From contig NZ_JACJPY010000016.1 of assembly GCF_014696345.1 (NCBI RefSeq), positions 1-61,303 on the forward strand: 61,303 bases of DNA. Reading direction: 5' to 3'. Numbering within the stretch: position 1 is the first letter of the stretch; the number at the start of each line of letters is the position of its first letter. Made by a program: the position numbers and the translations under genes. The notes beneath the pieces were generated by a model. It made no database searches, was not told where the DNA came from, and worked only from the letters and a program-made list of their open reading frames with translations. Positions 8,819 to 18,028 of this stretch are shown piece after piece. This DNA comes from Pseudanabaena cinerea FACHB-1277. GTDB taxonomy: Bacteria > Cyanobacteriota > Cyanobacteriia > Pseudanabaenales > Pseudanabaenaceae.

Positions 8819-11502
8819 ATCTCTAACTTTTTCCTTTGTGCCATCCAATACTCAAGGGTTTCCTGCAATTGCTTTTTACGAATGGGCTTACTCAGATAGT
8901 CATTCATACCCGACTCCAAACAGCGATCGCGGTCTTCCTTAAAAGCATTAGCAGTCATTGCAATAATCATGATGCGGTTGCCACTTGACGACTGTGCTTC
9001 AGCCTGACGAATGGCACGGGTGGTGGCATAGCCATCTAATAGCGGCATCTGACAATCCATCAAGATGATGTCGTAATTTTTAGTTGGCAATAGCTGTAAT
9101 ACCTGTTCTCCATTTTCGGCAAGGTCGGCTTGGCATCCTATTTGGGAGAGATAAGACAGGGTAATTTTTTGATTAACTACATTGTCTTCGGCTAGTAAGA
9201 CCTGTAGATTTTTCAGCTCGTCATTTTGGGTGCTACTCAAACTGTGGATATTTGACGATGATTCACGCACTGGCACATGAATTGGCTTGCAAAATGCTGT
9301 ATGAGTTAATTCATGGGTTGCTTTGTTGGAGCTTTTACTGGCATCTAAGGCAGTTAATATTGCTTTTAAAATTCGCTGCCCCTTCAAAGGCTTGACAATA
9401 TGGGCTTTAAAGCCAGATGCGATCGCCTGATGGGCTAATTGCTGATGGTCAGATCGCAAAACGATGACAAAGGGTAATGTTGCAAACCTCACTTGCTGGC
9501 GAATTTGCGATACTAAATTTTTATGTGAGTCATTTTTATGCGAGTCAATGGATGACTTGTGGTTCAGATCGCCAAAACTAGTTAGTTGCCAATCGATCAA
9601 CACCAGATTGATGGGATGCCCATCACTATTGCAACTATCTAGACAAGTGATCGCCTCTAGATAGTTGCTAGCCCTATAGACCGTGGCATTAAACTTAGAC
9701 AAATAATATTGCATCGCCAAATGACTATTAGTATTAGTATCTATTACTAAAATATGTTTATCTGTTAATAATTTTGTTGGCTCAACTTGTTTAGCAGAAC
9801 TGTTAACTAGATAATTAGTTGAATATTGCTGACTTTGATGGTCATTTTGATGATCACTTTGATGCTTATGCTCAGGATTAGGAAAACTATTAAGATTAGA
9901 ATCAACTGTAAATGGTAATTGAAACCAGAAATTAGTACCTTTACCATCATCGGTTATAGGACTAGATACCCCAATTTCGCCATCCATTAGCTGCACCAGT
10001 TGTTTACTAATGGCTAATCCTAGACCAGTGCCACCAAAACGGCGGTTGGTAGAAGCCTCTACCTGCGAGAAGGGCTGAAATAGCTTGGGTTGATCCTCAA
10101 TAGGAATGCCGATACCCGTATCAATCACAGAAAACTTGAGATGGATTGGAGAATCTTGGGTAAATGTGCGATCGCGTTCAACGAGGACTAATATTTCACC
10201 ACTATTAGTAAACTTAATGGCATTGCCCACCAAATTAATCAATATTTGCTTTAGTCTTACCACGTCACCAATCAGAAAACTCGGTAAATCCTCAGCGAAA
10301 ATTACATTTATTTCTAAATCCTTACTATGAGCTTGTAAAGCAAAAAGTTCTGTAATGATCTCCATGCATTCTTCCAAGTTAAAACTAGTTAATTCCAACT
10401 CTAACTTTTGCTGTTCTAACTTTGATAGATCAAGAATACGATTAATTAAGCTTAGTAGGAGGTTGCCACTCAGTTGAATATTCTCAGCATATTCTGTTTG
10501 AATTTGATCAAGATTTGTACCTAAAAGCAATTCTGTCATACCTAGCACGCCATTCATAGGAGTGCGGATTTCATGGCTCATATTAGCCAAGAAATAACTT
10601 TTTGCCTGAGCCGATTTTTCAGCCTCTTGCTTCGCCTTTATTAATGCCTGTTCTTTAAGCTTGATTTCCGTGATATTTCGACCTATATAGACAAAACTAT
10701 ATTCCTTATCAAATATATTATCTAATTCACTGTGATAGTCAAAGATGGTTGCACAGGAAAAAGAAACTAGAATTTCCTCTGATTTCTTAGAAACGCAAAG
10801 GATTTCAATATTATTAAAATCTGGTTGATTATCTCTATTTTTATAGGAATAAGTTACTTGATTATGCAAGCTCATTCCTAAGCATTTGCAATGGACTATT
10901 TCCATTTGTACAGTATCTTTAAATAGTATTTCAATAGATTTATTAATTAATTCATGATGTTTATAACCAAACAAATTTAAAGCTGCTTTATTAACAGTTT
11001 TGATGATGCCTTGATGATTTGTAACTATTAAAGCATCTGCCATCGCTGATATTATCTTATCTATATATTCCTTAGATTGGAGGAGTGCATTGGATAAAAG
11101 CTCAGCTTCATTTGCCCTCTGCAATAAAGTTTGAGACATCATCATTATTTCGGTGGTATCTTCAATACAAATAATGATTTCTTTGTCAGCCTCATTTATT
11201 TCATTGGTTGCAATAATATAAAAGTCAAAATATAAACTGCCATAATTGTCGTTGTCTCGACAAACTCCCTTAATCTCAAAGCTAGTAAGTTGATGATCCC
11301 AAATCTTTTGAAATATATCTTCTAATCCAATTGTTTCTGGGAAAGCTTCGCGTATATCTCTATCGATAATTTTGGCATCGGGATATACCGAAAAGTTTTC
11401 TACACCAATAGAGCTATCAGTAATTGTAAGGTTACGGTTAATTATAATAAATGAGCGATCGGATGCTGTAAGTAGTTTTTTGAGAATGTGTGATTGTTTC
11501 AT
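8815..11502 (-). CDS. Hybrid histidine kinase: PAS-PAS-HisKA-HATPase-REC-REC
   Basis: The 895-residue protein has no membrane segment. Two PAS-like domains (about 15-115 and 140-280) precede a HisKA domain with the phospho-His in [13 protein letters not shown] (near 310). An HATPase follows, with N-box [11 protein letters not shown]1 DTGIGIP and G2 [12 protein letters not shown]. The first receiver (about 580-720) keeps the Asp in LVLIDWQL but has a weak acidic pair (VIDTN) and a Ser/His/Lys-rich insertion ([10 protein letters not shown]). The second receiver (about 765-890) is canonical: [20 protein letters not shown] and YLSKPI. It is the last gene of a tight operon, 6 bases after the small GTPase, so it probably takes input from, or reports on, the GTPase/OmpA-like pair. 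No dedicated response regulator follows. Confidence 0.93.
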   Translation of the reverse strand: MKQSHILKKLLTASDRSFIIINRNLTITDSSIGVENFSVYPDAKIIDRDIREAFPETIGLEDIFQKIWDHQLTSFEIKGVCRDNDNYGSLYFDFYIIATNEINEADKEIIICIEDTTEIMMMSQTLLQRANEAELLSNALLQSKEYIDKIISAMADALIVTNHQGIIKTVNKAALNLFGYKHHELINKSIEILFKDTVQMEIVHCKCLGMSLHNQVTYSYKNRDNQPDFNNIEILCVSKKSEEILVSFSCATIFDYHSELDNIFDKEYSFVYIGRNITEIKLKEQALIKAKQEAEKSAQAKSYFLANMSHEIRTPMNGVLGMTELLLGTNLDQIQTEYAENIQLSGNLLLSLINRILDLSKLEQQKLELELTSFNLEECMEIITELFALQAHSKDLEINVIFAEDLPSFLIGDVVRLKQILINLVGNAIKFTNSGEILVLVERDRTFTQDSPIHLKFSVIDTGIGIPIEDQPKLFQPFSQVEASTNRRFGGTGLGLAISKQLVQLMDGEIGVSSPITDDGKGTNFWFQLPFTVDSNLNSFPNPEHKHQSDHQNDHQSQQYSTNYLVNSSAKQVEPTKLLTDKHILVIDTNTNSHLAMQYYLSKFNATVYRASNYLEAITCLDSCNSDGHPINLVLIDWQLTSFGDLNHKSSIDSHKNDSHKNLVSQIRQQVRFATLPFVIVLRSDHQQLAHQAIASGFKAHIVKPLKGQRILKAILTALDASKSSNKATHELTHTAFCKPIHVPVRESSSNIHSLSSTQNDELKNLQVLLAEDNVVNQKITLSYLSQIGCQADLAENGEQVLQLLPTKNYDIILMDCQMPLLDGYATTRAIRQAEAQSSSGNRIMIIAMTANAFKEDRDRCLESGMNDYLSKPIRKKQLQETLEYWMAQRKKLEI

Positions 11503-11508
11503 ATGGTA

Positions 11509-12063
11509 CTAACCTATACTCAATATTTGTTGGGTTAAGTTATAGAAAATCTCGTCTACACCTTCCCCAGTCTTTGCCGAAGTTAATTTAATAGTGTCCT
11601 TGGTAACGGATAGTTTTAGGCAAAGATAATTTAATAATTTTTCTTGTTCAGATGGTTTGATGAGGTCAACTTTATTTAAAGCAATTACTAAGACTGACTT
11701 AGGATTAACTGAATGAATTAGATGAATATGTGATTCTAGGTTTTGGATAGTCGACTGTCTAGTGACATCACCAACGATGACAGCACCCTTAGCGCCTTGT
11801 AGATAGTTGGGGGCAATACTCTTGAATTTTGTATGTCCTTCGATGTCCCATACGATTAACTGTAATTGCAGATTGTCCTCAGAGGAGAGATTGGCTTGGT
11901 TTGATAGAGATACTAGCTTACGAGAAATTTTCACGCCGACGGTTGACAAGTATTGATCGCTAAATTGTTGATCGACAAACTGACGGATTAAGCTAGTTTT
12001 ACCAACACTAAAGTCACCCACAAGACATATTTTCTGAGCGATTACTTTGGAAGTGCTGTGCAT
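11509..12063 (-). CDS. Ras-like (Rab/Rup/MglA type) small GTPase
   Basis: At 184 residues it is a single G domain. Motifs are G1 GDFSVGKTS (about 15-23), a switch-I Thr in LSTVGVK, G3 DIEGH, G4 NKVD and G5 TSAK. These define a Ras-superfamily GTPase of the prokaryotic branch. The residue after G3, which is the catalytic Gln in Ras, is His here, so intrinsic hydrolysis may be low and a GAP may be needed. It lies 8 bases downstream of the OmpA-like gene and 6 bases upstream of the hybrid kinase, so the three are almost surely co-transcribed. In bacteria such GTPases often pair with roadblock/LC7 proteins, and the neighbour may carry such a domain. No lipid-attachment signal is visible. Confidence 0.9.
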   Translation of the reverse strand: MHSTSKVIAQKICLVGDFSVGKTSLIRQFVDQQFSDQYLSTVGVKISRKLVSLSNQANLSSEDNLQLQLIVWDIEGHTKFKSIAPNYLQGAKGAVIVGDVTRQSTIQNLESHIHLIHSVNPKSVLVIALNKVDLIKPSEQEKLLNYLCLKLSVTKDTIKLTSAKTGEGVDEIFYNLTQQILSIG

Positions 12064-12071
12064 TTATTTAG

Positions 12072-14651
12072 CTACTGATGGGGCGATCTGGGTTTTATGG
12101 CTGTCTGAAACTCTATCCATCTTGCTAACGGCTCAAAAGACTGTTGAGGAGACATACTCGGCATACTTATTATTCCAGAAATATGTAAGCGTTGAGCAGC
12201 AATACCTTTTTGGATGAGGGCATCTTTGACTGTTTGAGCGCGTTGCAAGCTGAGACGCTCGTTGATTTGCTGATCGCCAATGTTGTCACTTTTAGCCCAA
12301 ATATTGACGTGGTATTCGGGATAGCGATCTAAAAATGCCTTAACCTCTACTATTTTACCTAATTCTTGCGGTGATATTGTGGTGCTAAGAAATTCAAAGT
12401 AAATGCGGGTGGTTAAGGGGGCTAACTGAATGGCGATCGCATTGCTAACGATGTTGATCCCTGCGATTTTACTAAAGGCTTGGGTGATTTTGGGGATTTG
12501 TTGGGGTTGTTCGACCTGTCCTAAAATTGTCACAGTACCAGATTGCAGTTGTGTTTGGATTTGGATGCCTTCTGTAGAGTTAAGGTTTTGGGTGAGTCGT
12601 TGGACGGCTTGGGCAACTAAGGCTGGATCGGGCGGGACATTGACGACATGGATCTTATTGTTGACGGTTAATGTAGCAGCACGCTCTCTCTTGGCGGCAT
12701 TGGTGGTAACTTGCAGGGCTTGGTCGCGGAGGTATGGGCTAGGCAGTTTGCCTGATAGGGTGAGGCGATCGCCCTCGACTTGGGCATAGAGGCGATATAC
12801 GCCTAATTCGGGCGTGCTGACTAGGGCTTCTATCACATGATTTTCTAGTTGGCGATCGCGGTAAGCAAAATATTGATAAAACCCGATGGGAATTGCTAAC
12901 AGTCCCACCAATAGCAACCCGCCCCATAGCAAAAGGTTTAGGGATGATTTTTGATTAGTTCTTGATTTTGGACTCGCGATGAGGGGCTGTAGCCATGTCT
13001 GCACCTCTAGGGGAATCGTGGCTGTGTCTCCGTCAAAATCCTTGAAGAGATCGCCGTAAGCCTGCACAGTTTTACCAAACAGATGCCGCACCTTATCTAT
13101 AAAAGCTGCATCGGGTTCGCCTTGGACAATCACGGCAAGATAGCAATAGCCTGCCACTTCGATGATGATTTTCGAGCCGCTATAGTTAATAGCATCCAGT
13201 TCCGAGTTGTCTTGGTTTTTTGAGATACATTCACTGGCAAAACTGCGGATGGCAGTGAGCATTCCCGCTAACATATCGGCATCTATTGGCTCCGTTTTTG
13301 TATCGAAATCACTTTGCTGGATGTCGATCATGATCAACCCTGACAGGTTATGGATCAAAAAAACTGCCTGTACTTCATAAGGAACTGATTCTTTAAGGAT
13401 TAGTTCGGCTTCAGAAACGCCTTGCAGCTTTGCCCGCAGTTTACGTTGTATGCCTTCAGGGCTGAATGTATTTTCAATTTTTGAGTTAATTGAACGAATG
13501 GCTTCTGCAAAATATTTGGAGATCGTATTACCAATCACTGGATATAGAGCATCAACCATTGAGTCGCGCTCTAGTTCGATCTGCCGTTTGATGGCTGAAC
13601 CCATCTCTGGGGCGAGGGCATTGATGATGGCATGGCGGTCAAGGCGAATTTGCTCACGGATGGCTGAACCCATTTCTGGGGCGATCGCTTTGGCAATATC
13701 ATCAGGGCTGTTAATGATTTGGCTGCTGATGGCGCTGGGCAGTAAGTCGGCGATGGCGCGACTCATGGCAACGTGATCTAATTGCGATCGCTCAAAAATT
13801 ACTTCCGCAATAATTGGCATAATCGCTTGACACATCTCATCCCTTGACTGACTAGCTTTTAAGCTTAATATCTCAGCTATAATCGGCAGCAGAAGCTGGA
13901 CTAATGCTTGGGGATCTTGAAGTTGTTGCTCTAGCTCTGCTATGCGATCGCGTACCTTTGCTATTTCTTCAGGAATCGTATTTTGGATATTGCCTAGCTT
14001 CAGCAACTTTGAGTCAAGCTCACTAAAGCCACTGGCGGCATCAGCAATGATGTTTTCTAAGTCCTTAATTTTGTTAAACATTTCAGGGCTATTAACCTGA
14101 CTCTCCACAATCCCCAACTTCTGCTCAACCGCAACTTTAAAATTGCGTAAATCCGCTAGCTCTGGAACTACCAATATCCCTTGCAGTGCGTGAATTGCAT
14201 CATCATCCCCCGAATCTCCTTGCGTAGGCATCTCCATCGGTAGCTCAGCCGAACCGATCGCCAATTCTTGAATTAGATTAATTGTGCTTGTTTCAACGGT
14301 CGCCCCTTCAGCTAGCAATGCCCCTACAGGAGATGTTGTTGGCTCTGCTTTGGGTGCGATCGCTGGCGGAATGTTTTTTAGAAAGGGCAGTTCATCTATG
14401 AGATCGGGGAAATCATAAAAACTTGATGATCGGACTAAATCTGGCTCAGGTTCACTGACTAATTCCTGTTCTTGATTGGCTTGGCGATCGTCTGTAAACA
14501 GATTATCTGAGTTAGCCTCTAGGCCACCAATCTTACCTAAAGTTTGCGCCCCTTTAGCATTTGACCCAAGGCTCAAATTAGAGAGCAAACTCAGCAAGTT
14601 CTCAATATCAATGAGGTCATTATCTTGAAGATTGTCTCGGCGCTCTGACAT
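12072..14651 (-). CDS. Membrane-spanning BON/OmpA-like protein with cytoplasmic repeat and possible roadblock-like domains
   Basis: An 859-residue protein. Residues 1-170 are acidic and disordered and about 170-270 are helical. Residues about 270-390 hold tandem repeats of the APEMGSAIREQI / APEMGSAIKRQI type ending ALYPVIGNTISKYF. Residues about 400-530 form a mixed alpha/beta unit (VQAVFLIHNLSGLIMIDIQ ... KIIIEVAGYCYLAVIVQGEP) that resembles a roadblock/LC7 or longin-type fold. One membrane segment lies near 555-579. Two BON-like repeats follow (about 590-720). An OmpA/MotB-like peptidoglycan-binding domain (about 725-850) has LSLQRAQTVKDALIQKGI and a reduced AKSDN in place of GHTD. The topology puts the repeats and roadblock-like part in the cytoplasm and BON/OmpA in the periplasm. 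It is followed at 8 bases by the small GTPase. I recognise the central block as conserved in cyanobacteria; its function is not established. Confidence 0.8.
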   Translation of the reverse strand: MSERRDNLQDNDLIDIENLLSLLSNLSLGSNAKGAQTLGKIGGLEANSDNLFTDDRQANQEQELVSEPEPDLVRSSSFYDFPDLIDELPFLKNIPPAIAPKAEPTTSPVGALLAEGATVETSTINLIQELAIGSAELPMEMPTQGDSGDDDAIHALQGILVVPELADLRNFKVAVEQKLGIVESQVNSPEMFNKIKDLENIIADAASGFSELDSKLLKLGNIQNTIPEEIAKVRDRIAELEQQLQDPQALVQLLLPIIAEILSLKASQSRDEMCQAIMPIIAEVIFERSQLDHVAMSRAIADLLPSAISSQIINSPDDIAKAIAPEMGSAIREQIRLDRHAIINALAPEMGSAIKRQIELERDSMVDALYPVIGNTISKYFAEAIRSINSKIENTFSPEGIQRKLRAKLQGVSEAELILKESVPYEVQAVFLIHNLSGLIMIDIQQSDFDTKTEPIDADMLAGMLTAIRSFASECISKNQDNSELDAINYSGSKIIIEVAGYCYLAVIVQGEPDAAFIDKVRHLFGKTVQAYGDLFKDFDGDTATIPLEVQTWLQPLIASPKSRTNQKSSLNLLLWGGLLLVGLLAIPIGFYQYFAYRDRQLENHVIEALVSTPELGVYRLYAQVEGDRLTLSGKLPSPYLRDQALQVTTNAAKRERAATLTVNNKIHVVNVPPDPALVAQAVQRLTQNLNSTEGIQIQTQLQSGTVTILGQVEQPQQIPKITQAFSKIAGINIVSNAIAIQLAPLTTRIYFEFLSTTISPQELGKIVEVKAFLDRYPEYHVNIWAKSDNIGDQQINERLSLQRAQTVKDALIQKGIAAQRLHISGIISMPSMSPQQSFEPLARWIEFQTAIKPRSPHQ

Positions 14652-14824
14652 ATGACATAGCTAGGCAAAAGGTTCAGATATTGCAGTTTTCAGTCATGCT
14701 TAAGCCCCTTGTTTGTGACTTACTGTGCTTTGCGCTCAAACCTAAGCCAAGAAAAAATTTGAAAACTTTGCTTTGCAGCACCACCCAAATTTTCCCTTGA
14801 TTTACTGATTGACTGACAAATACC

Positions 14825-14892
14825 CCTTAAAAGTGGGCAGTATGCCTGCTTTTAAGGGATTTTAAATTTGTAGGTCAGACATCTTGTCTGAC
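14825..14892 (+). repeat. MITE/REP-like element, copy 1
   Basis: A hairpin with 10-base arms (CCCTTAAAAG/CTTTTAAGGG) is followed by a 37-base segment (14856-14892) containing the palindrome GTCAGACATCTTGTCTGAC. The 37 bases recur exactly, in reverse orientation, at 24154-24190. The element lies in the 277-base gap upstream of the OmpA-like gene; no other feature is evident there. Confidence 0.85.
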
Positions 14893-14928
14893 AGGTGATT
14901 TTGGTTTGGGCGCTAAGTGCTGTATGAC

Positions 14929-15612
14929 CTAGACGCGCTTGGTTCTCGCCTTGGTGGTTGTGGTCGTTGTTTCGGTGGCGGCTGTCGCACGGGTAGGTTT
15001 TACCTCAGGCTCTGGGGCAATTAATACCTGTTCATACTTTTCTTCAACCTTCTCCTCCACAACTTGGCGCAATTCAGGTACAAACTCCGAACCCTTAAGG
15101 CGCATTCCTAATTCAAAAAGCAACTCTGCCATATCGTCTTTGGAGAGTTTATCGTCACGCAAAATCGAAAAATGGCGATCTAGCTCTTCTAGTACTAGCG
15201 ATCGCAATTCACGACTATCATTTTGCAAGCTATCGCGGGTTTGGGATAGCTCATCACGCAGTGCCACCCTTTGAGTCTCGATCGCTTCATCAAGGATCTC
15301 AAAGTTATTAGTAAATTTGCGACTAATGCGGTCAAACTGTTGACGTAAGTCGGCAGTTTCTTCTTGTGCTGCACTGGCAATATTACGGAGGCGTTTATCA
15401 ATTGACTCTACGGCTGTGCGTAGTTCAAGGGTAAATGTGCTTTTTATGTCGGTGAGGCGATCGCGGACATCTTGCTGCATTGCGGCAATATCAGCCTCAG
15501 CCTTGTCCAAGCGACTGTTGTACTCGCGTAAATGTGCGCCGAAAATGATGTCGCGAATTTGGTCAATATTACCTAATCTCTCGCGAATCTCGTCTTTGGT
15601 GATTTCACCCAT
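14929..15612 (-). CDS. Coiled-coil protein of unknown function, conserved N-terminus
   Basis: This 227-residue soluble protein starts MGEITKDEIRERLGNIDQ and IRDIIFGAHLREYNSR. It continues as a long heptad-rich helix (about 30-150) with many Arg, Asp and Gln, then a conserved segment around MAELLFELGMRLKGSEF, and ends in a Thr/Lys/Arg-rich tail (ATETTTTTTKARTKRV). I recognise the N-terminal block as conserved in cyanobacteria, without a known function. It lies 277 bases upstream of the OmpA-like/GTPase/kinase operon on the same strand, and a dispersed repeat occupies the gap, so co-transcription is possible but unproven. The mix of coiled coil and basic tail suggests a scaffold or cytoskeletal role (inference). 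Confidence 0.7.
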   Translation of the reverse strand: MGEITKDEIRERLGNIDQIRDIIFGAHLREYNSRLDKAEADIAAMQQDVRDRLTDIKSTFTLELRTAVESIDKRLRNIASAAQEETADLRQQFDRISRKFTNNFEILDEAIETQRVALRDELSQTRDSLQNDSRELRSLVLEELDRHFSILRDDKLSKDDMAELLFELGMRLKGSEFVPELRQVVEEKVEEKYEQVLIAPEPEVKPTRATAATETTTTTTKARTKRV

Positions 15613-15876
15613 TAGATTACCTCTAGAAATAGTTAAAGCCTACTAAACCGTGACCTTGGCGACAATTACGATGCATTTGCACCGTGAATGACAATTGCGT
15701 GCCATGCGGAACTACTTGGCGCAGCGATCGCCAAACATAGATAACCATAGCAAAGTCTTGACATCAAAGCACCTATAGCGACAGTACTTTGCGCTGAATT
15801 GTTTATGTATGATTGGAATACTGTAGTAGCATTTAACAAGTGACAAGGCTAATTTACTCTTGCCATCGGTGTAAGT

Positions 15877-17568
15877 ATGTCTGCGATCGATCAATTACCA
15901 CCAAAAAAGCTACGCTGGCAACGTCTTAAAAAATCATCCCTTGCCCGCCAGCGCGAAGTATTTACCACCGCATTTATTTTTATCTTCCAACTTTGGTGGG
16001 ATCGCTTTTGGCAGGACAATACATCGCGTACCCGCAACCATAGAGCCGACTGGCTAGTTCGCAATCTCCTAGAACTCGGTCCCACCTTCATCAAAATTGG
16101 GCAATCGCTCTCCACCCGTGTTGATCTACTGCCCTCCGAATATATCAGTAACCTTTCTCAACTTCAGGACAAAGTACCTGCCTTCAGTGGCAAAGAAGCG
16201 AGGGAAATTATTGAGGTAGAGTTAGGCAAATCGATCTATACCATCTATCGCGATTTTGATGAGATTCCCCTTGCGGCGGCGAGTTTAGGACAGGTGCATC
16301 GGGCAACACTGCACACGGGCGAAGAGGTGGTAGTAAAGGTGCAGCGCCCAGGACTCAAGGGATTATTCGATCTAGATTTACAGGCCGTTGGCAAATTGTT
16401 GAAATTTAGCGATCGCTTTTTGACATGGACGCGCAAATACAATCTGCAAGGGATTTATCAAGAGTTTTTCACTGTTCTTTATCAAGAAATTGACTATGCG
16501 ATCGAAGGGGGCAACGCCGATCGCTTCCGTAAGAATTTTCAGGGCTATCCCCGCATTATTGTCCCCAAGGTTTATTGGGAATATTCCACATCAATGGTTT
16601 TGACCCTAGAGTATGTCCCTGGCATTAAGGTGGACGATCGCCAAGCCCTTGAAGCCTGCGGACTCGATCCTAAAGAAATCAATCAATTGGGCATTTGCTG
16701 CTATTTAAAACAACTCTTACAAGATGGCTTCTTTCACGCCGATCCCCACCCTGGTAATTTAGCCGTCAGCCCCACGGGTAGCCTTATTTTTTATGACTAT
16801 GGCATGATGGCTGAAGTCAAAACCATGGCAAAGGATCAAATGGTCAAGACCTTTTTTGCAGTCCTTCGTAAGGATACCAACGAAGTCGTAGACTCTTTGA
16901 TGAATATGGGCTTTATTGAACCGATCGCCGATATGAGTCCCGTCAAGCGAATGCTCAAGTTTGTACTAGATCGCTTTACTGAGCGACCTGTGAATATCTA
17001 TGAATTTGAACAAATTAAGGGGGAAGTCGTTGCCATTTTTGAAAAGCAGCCCTTTCGTTTGCCACCACAAATGACCTATTTACTAAAATCTCTCACCACC
17101 CTTGATGGCATCGCCCGCATCCTTGACCCTGATTACAATTTCACCACCGCCGCCCAACCCTTTGTCAAAAGTATTGTTTTGACTAAGGGGCGCGGTAATA
17201 CTTTGGGCGCGATCGCCCAACAGGCCAAAGACTTTTTGGTATATCAATTGAATAAACCTAGTCACATGGAGATTTTGCTAGAACGTTTAGAAGAACGCAT
17301 CGAGCGCGGTGAATTAATGATTCAGGTCAAGTCTTCCGAAAGCGATCGCACCCTCAAACGCATTAATATTGCGGTCAAAGCCTTAATCTATGCTTGTTTG
17401 ACAGGCTTCTTATTTTTAACAGGAGCCGTAATCATGATCGGTGCAACCGCCTATGCCAATTGGGCGATCGCCATTTTTATATGTGCCGCTTTGACGGGAC
17501 TATCACTAGTCCGTAGTCTCATACAACTATCCATTCGCGAAAAAATTGATAATATCGCTGAAACATAG
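15877..17568 (+). CDS. ABC1/UbiB (AarF) atypical kinase
   Basis: The 563-residue protein has the hallmarks of the UbiB/ADCK family: the KxGQ motif in FIKIGQSLSTR (about 72), the Ala-rich loop AAASLGQVHRATL replacing the P-loop, Lys in VVKVQRPG, HADPHPGN as catalytic loop and a DYG metal-binding motif in FYDYGMM. Two hydrophobic segments close the protein (about 500-545), anchoring it in a membrane. Relatives support quinone and tocopherol metabolism or regulate lipid export. Cyanobacteria and plastids have several paralogues, so the exact lipid partner cannot be given. The ATG at 15877 begins a conserved basic N-terminus. A terminator follows directly. Confidence 0.92.
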   Translation: MSAIDQLPPKKLRWQRLKKSSLARQREVFTTAFIFIFQLWWDRFWQDNTSRTRNHRADWLVRNLLELGPTFIKIGQSLSTRVDLLPSEYISNLSQLQDKVPAFSGKEAREIIEVELGKSIYTIYRDFDEIPLAAASLGQVHRATLHTGEEVVVKVQRPGLKGLFDLDLQAVGKLLKFSDRFLTWTRKYNLQGIYQEFFTVLYQEIDYAIEGGNADRFRKNFQGYPRIIVPKVYWEYSTSMVLTLEYVPGIKVDDRQALEACGLDPKEINQLGICCYLKQLLQDGFFHADPHPGNLAVSPTGSLIFYDYGMMAEVKTMAKDQMVKTFFAVLRKDTNEVVDSLMNMGFIEPIADMSPVKRMLKFVLDRFTERPVNIYEFEQIKGEVVAIFEKQPFRLPPQMTYLLKSLTTLDGIARILDPDYNFTTAAQPFVKSIVLTKGRGNTLGAIAQQAKDFLVYQLNKPSHMEILLERLEERIERGELMIQVKSSESDRTLKRINIAVKALIYACLTGFLFLTGAVIMIGATAYANWAIAIFICAALTGLSLVRSLIQLSIREKIDNIAET

Positions 17569-17577
17569 ACAAAAAAT

Positions 17578-17610
17578 AGAGGGCAGCACGTAGTGCTGCC
17601 CTCTATTTTC
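17578..17610. terminator. Intrinsic terminator after the UbiB-type gene
   Basis: A perfect 12-base stem (AGAGGGCAGCAC/GTGCTGCCCTCT) with loop GTA is followed by ATTTTC. An A-run on the other side lets it also stop transcription coming from the minus-strand tRNA. Confidence 0.85.
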
Positions 17611-17624
17611 AATTAACATAAGAC

Positions 17625-17695
17625 TGGGGTGCAAGGATTCGAACCTCGGAATGGCTGGACCAAAACCAGCTGCCTTACCGCTTGGCGACACCCCA
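17625..17695 (-). tRNA. tRNA-Gln (anticodon TTG)
   Basis: Read on the minus strand, the 71-base sequence has a 7-base acceptor stem (TGGGGTG/CACCCCA), a D arm, anticodon stem CTGG/CCAG with loop TTTTGGT giving anticodon TTG, and a T arm with GGTTCGAATCC. No CCA is encoded beyond the acceptor stem. It decodes CAA and, by wobble, CAG. Confidence 0.95.
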
Positions 17696-17851
17696 TTGAT
17701 GCGTCCATTGCGCGATAGCTAATATAGCAGATGTATATCGGGTTTTGTCAACAATCTTGCAAAAAAACTTTTGCTACTAACAAAAATCACCTTGGCTATG
17801 CTTGGATATCGCTATTAAGGTCGGAGACCCGCAGTTGCGAGTCTTTGAACC

Positions 17852-17995
17852 TTAATGGCGACGGGCGCGGCGAGAGTCGTTTCTTACGGGGATGGGGATC
17901 AACTCAGGTTGTGGTTGACTTTTCCCTAAAAGGGCTTCCAAAACGCGATTGAGCATTTCGCCGATCTCTCTTAGAGCTTTTTTGATCGCTTTCAC
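17852..17995 (-). CDS. Small basic amphipathic protein, 47 residues
   Basis: A GTG-started frame of 47 codons encodes an amphipathic helix (KAIKKALREIGEMLNRVLEA), a short Pro/Gln linker and a basic tail (PIPVRNDSRRARRH). A GGGAG sequence lies 9 bases upstream of the GTG. It begins 33 bases after the cinA stop on the same strand and lies between cinA and tRNA-Gln, so it could be a distal gene of that unit. The composition is not random-looking: helix, linker and Arg tail in order. The function is unknown. It may be a membrane-surface or nucleic-acid-binding peptide. No other credible gene is seen in 17696-18028. Confidence 0.45.
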   Translation of the reverse strand: MKAIKKALREIGEMLNRVLEALLGKSQPQPELIPIPVRNDSRRARRH

Positions 17996-18028
17996 TATAT
18001 TTGGCTCCCTATCATCATCTAGGTTTAT

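Noticed and set aside
11509-12063. Era/Obg-type ribosomal GTPase
   Set aside because: The single short G domain with Ras-like switch I and NKVD/TSAK spacing, and the operon context, fit the Ras superfamily better.
14939-15274. Plus-strand ORF rich in Val and Ser
   Set aside because: It is antisense to the coiled-coil gene, and its composition mirrors the Thr/Lys tail of that gene.
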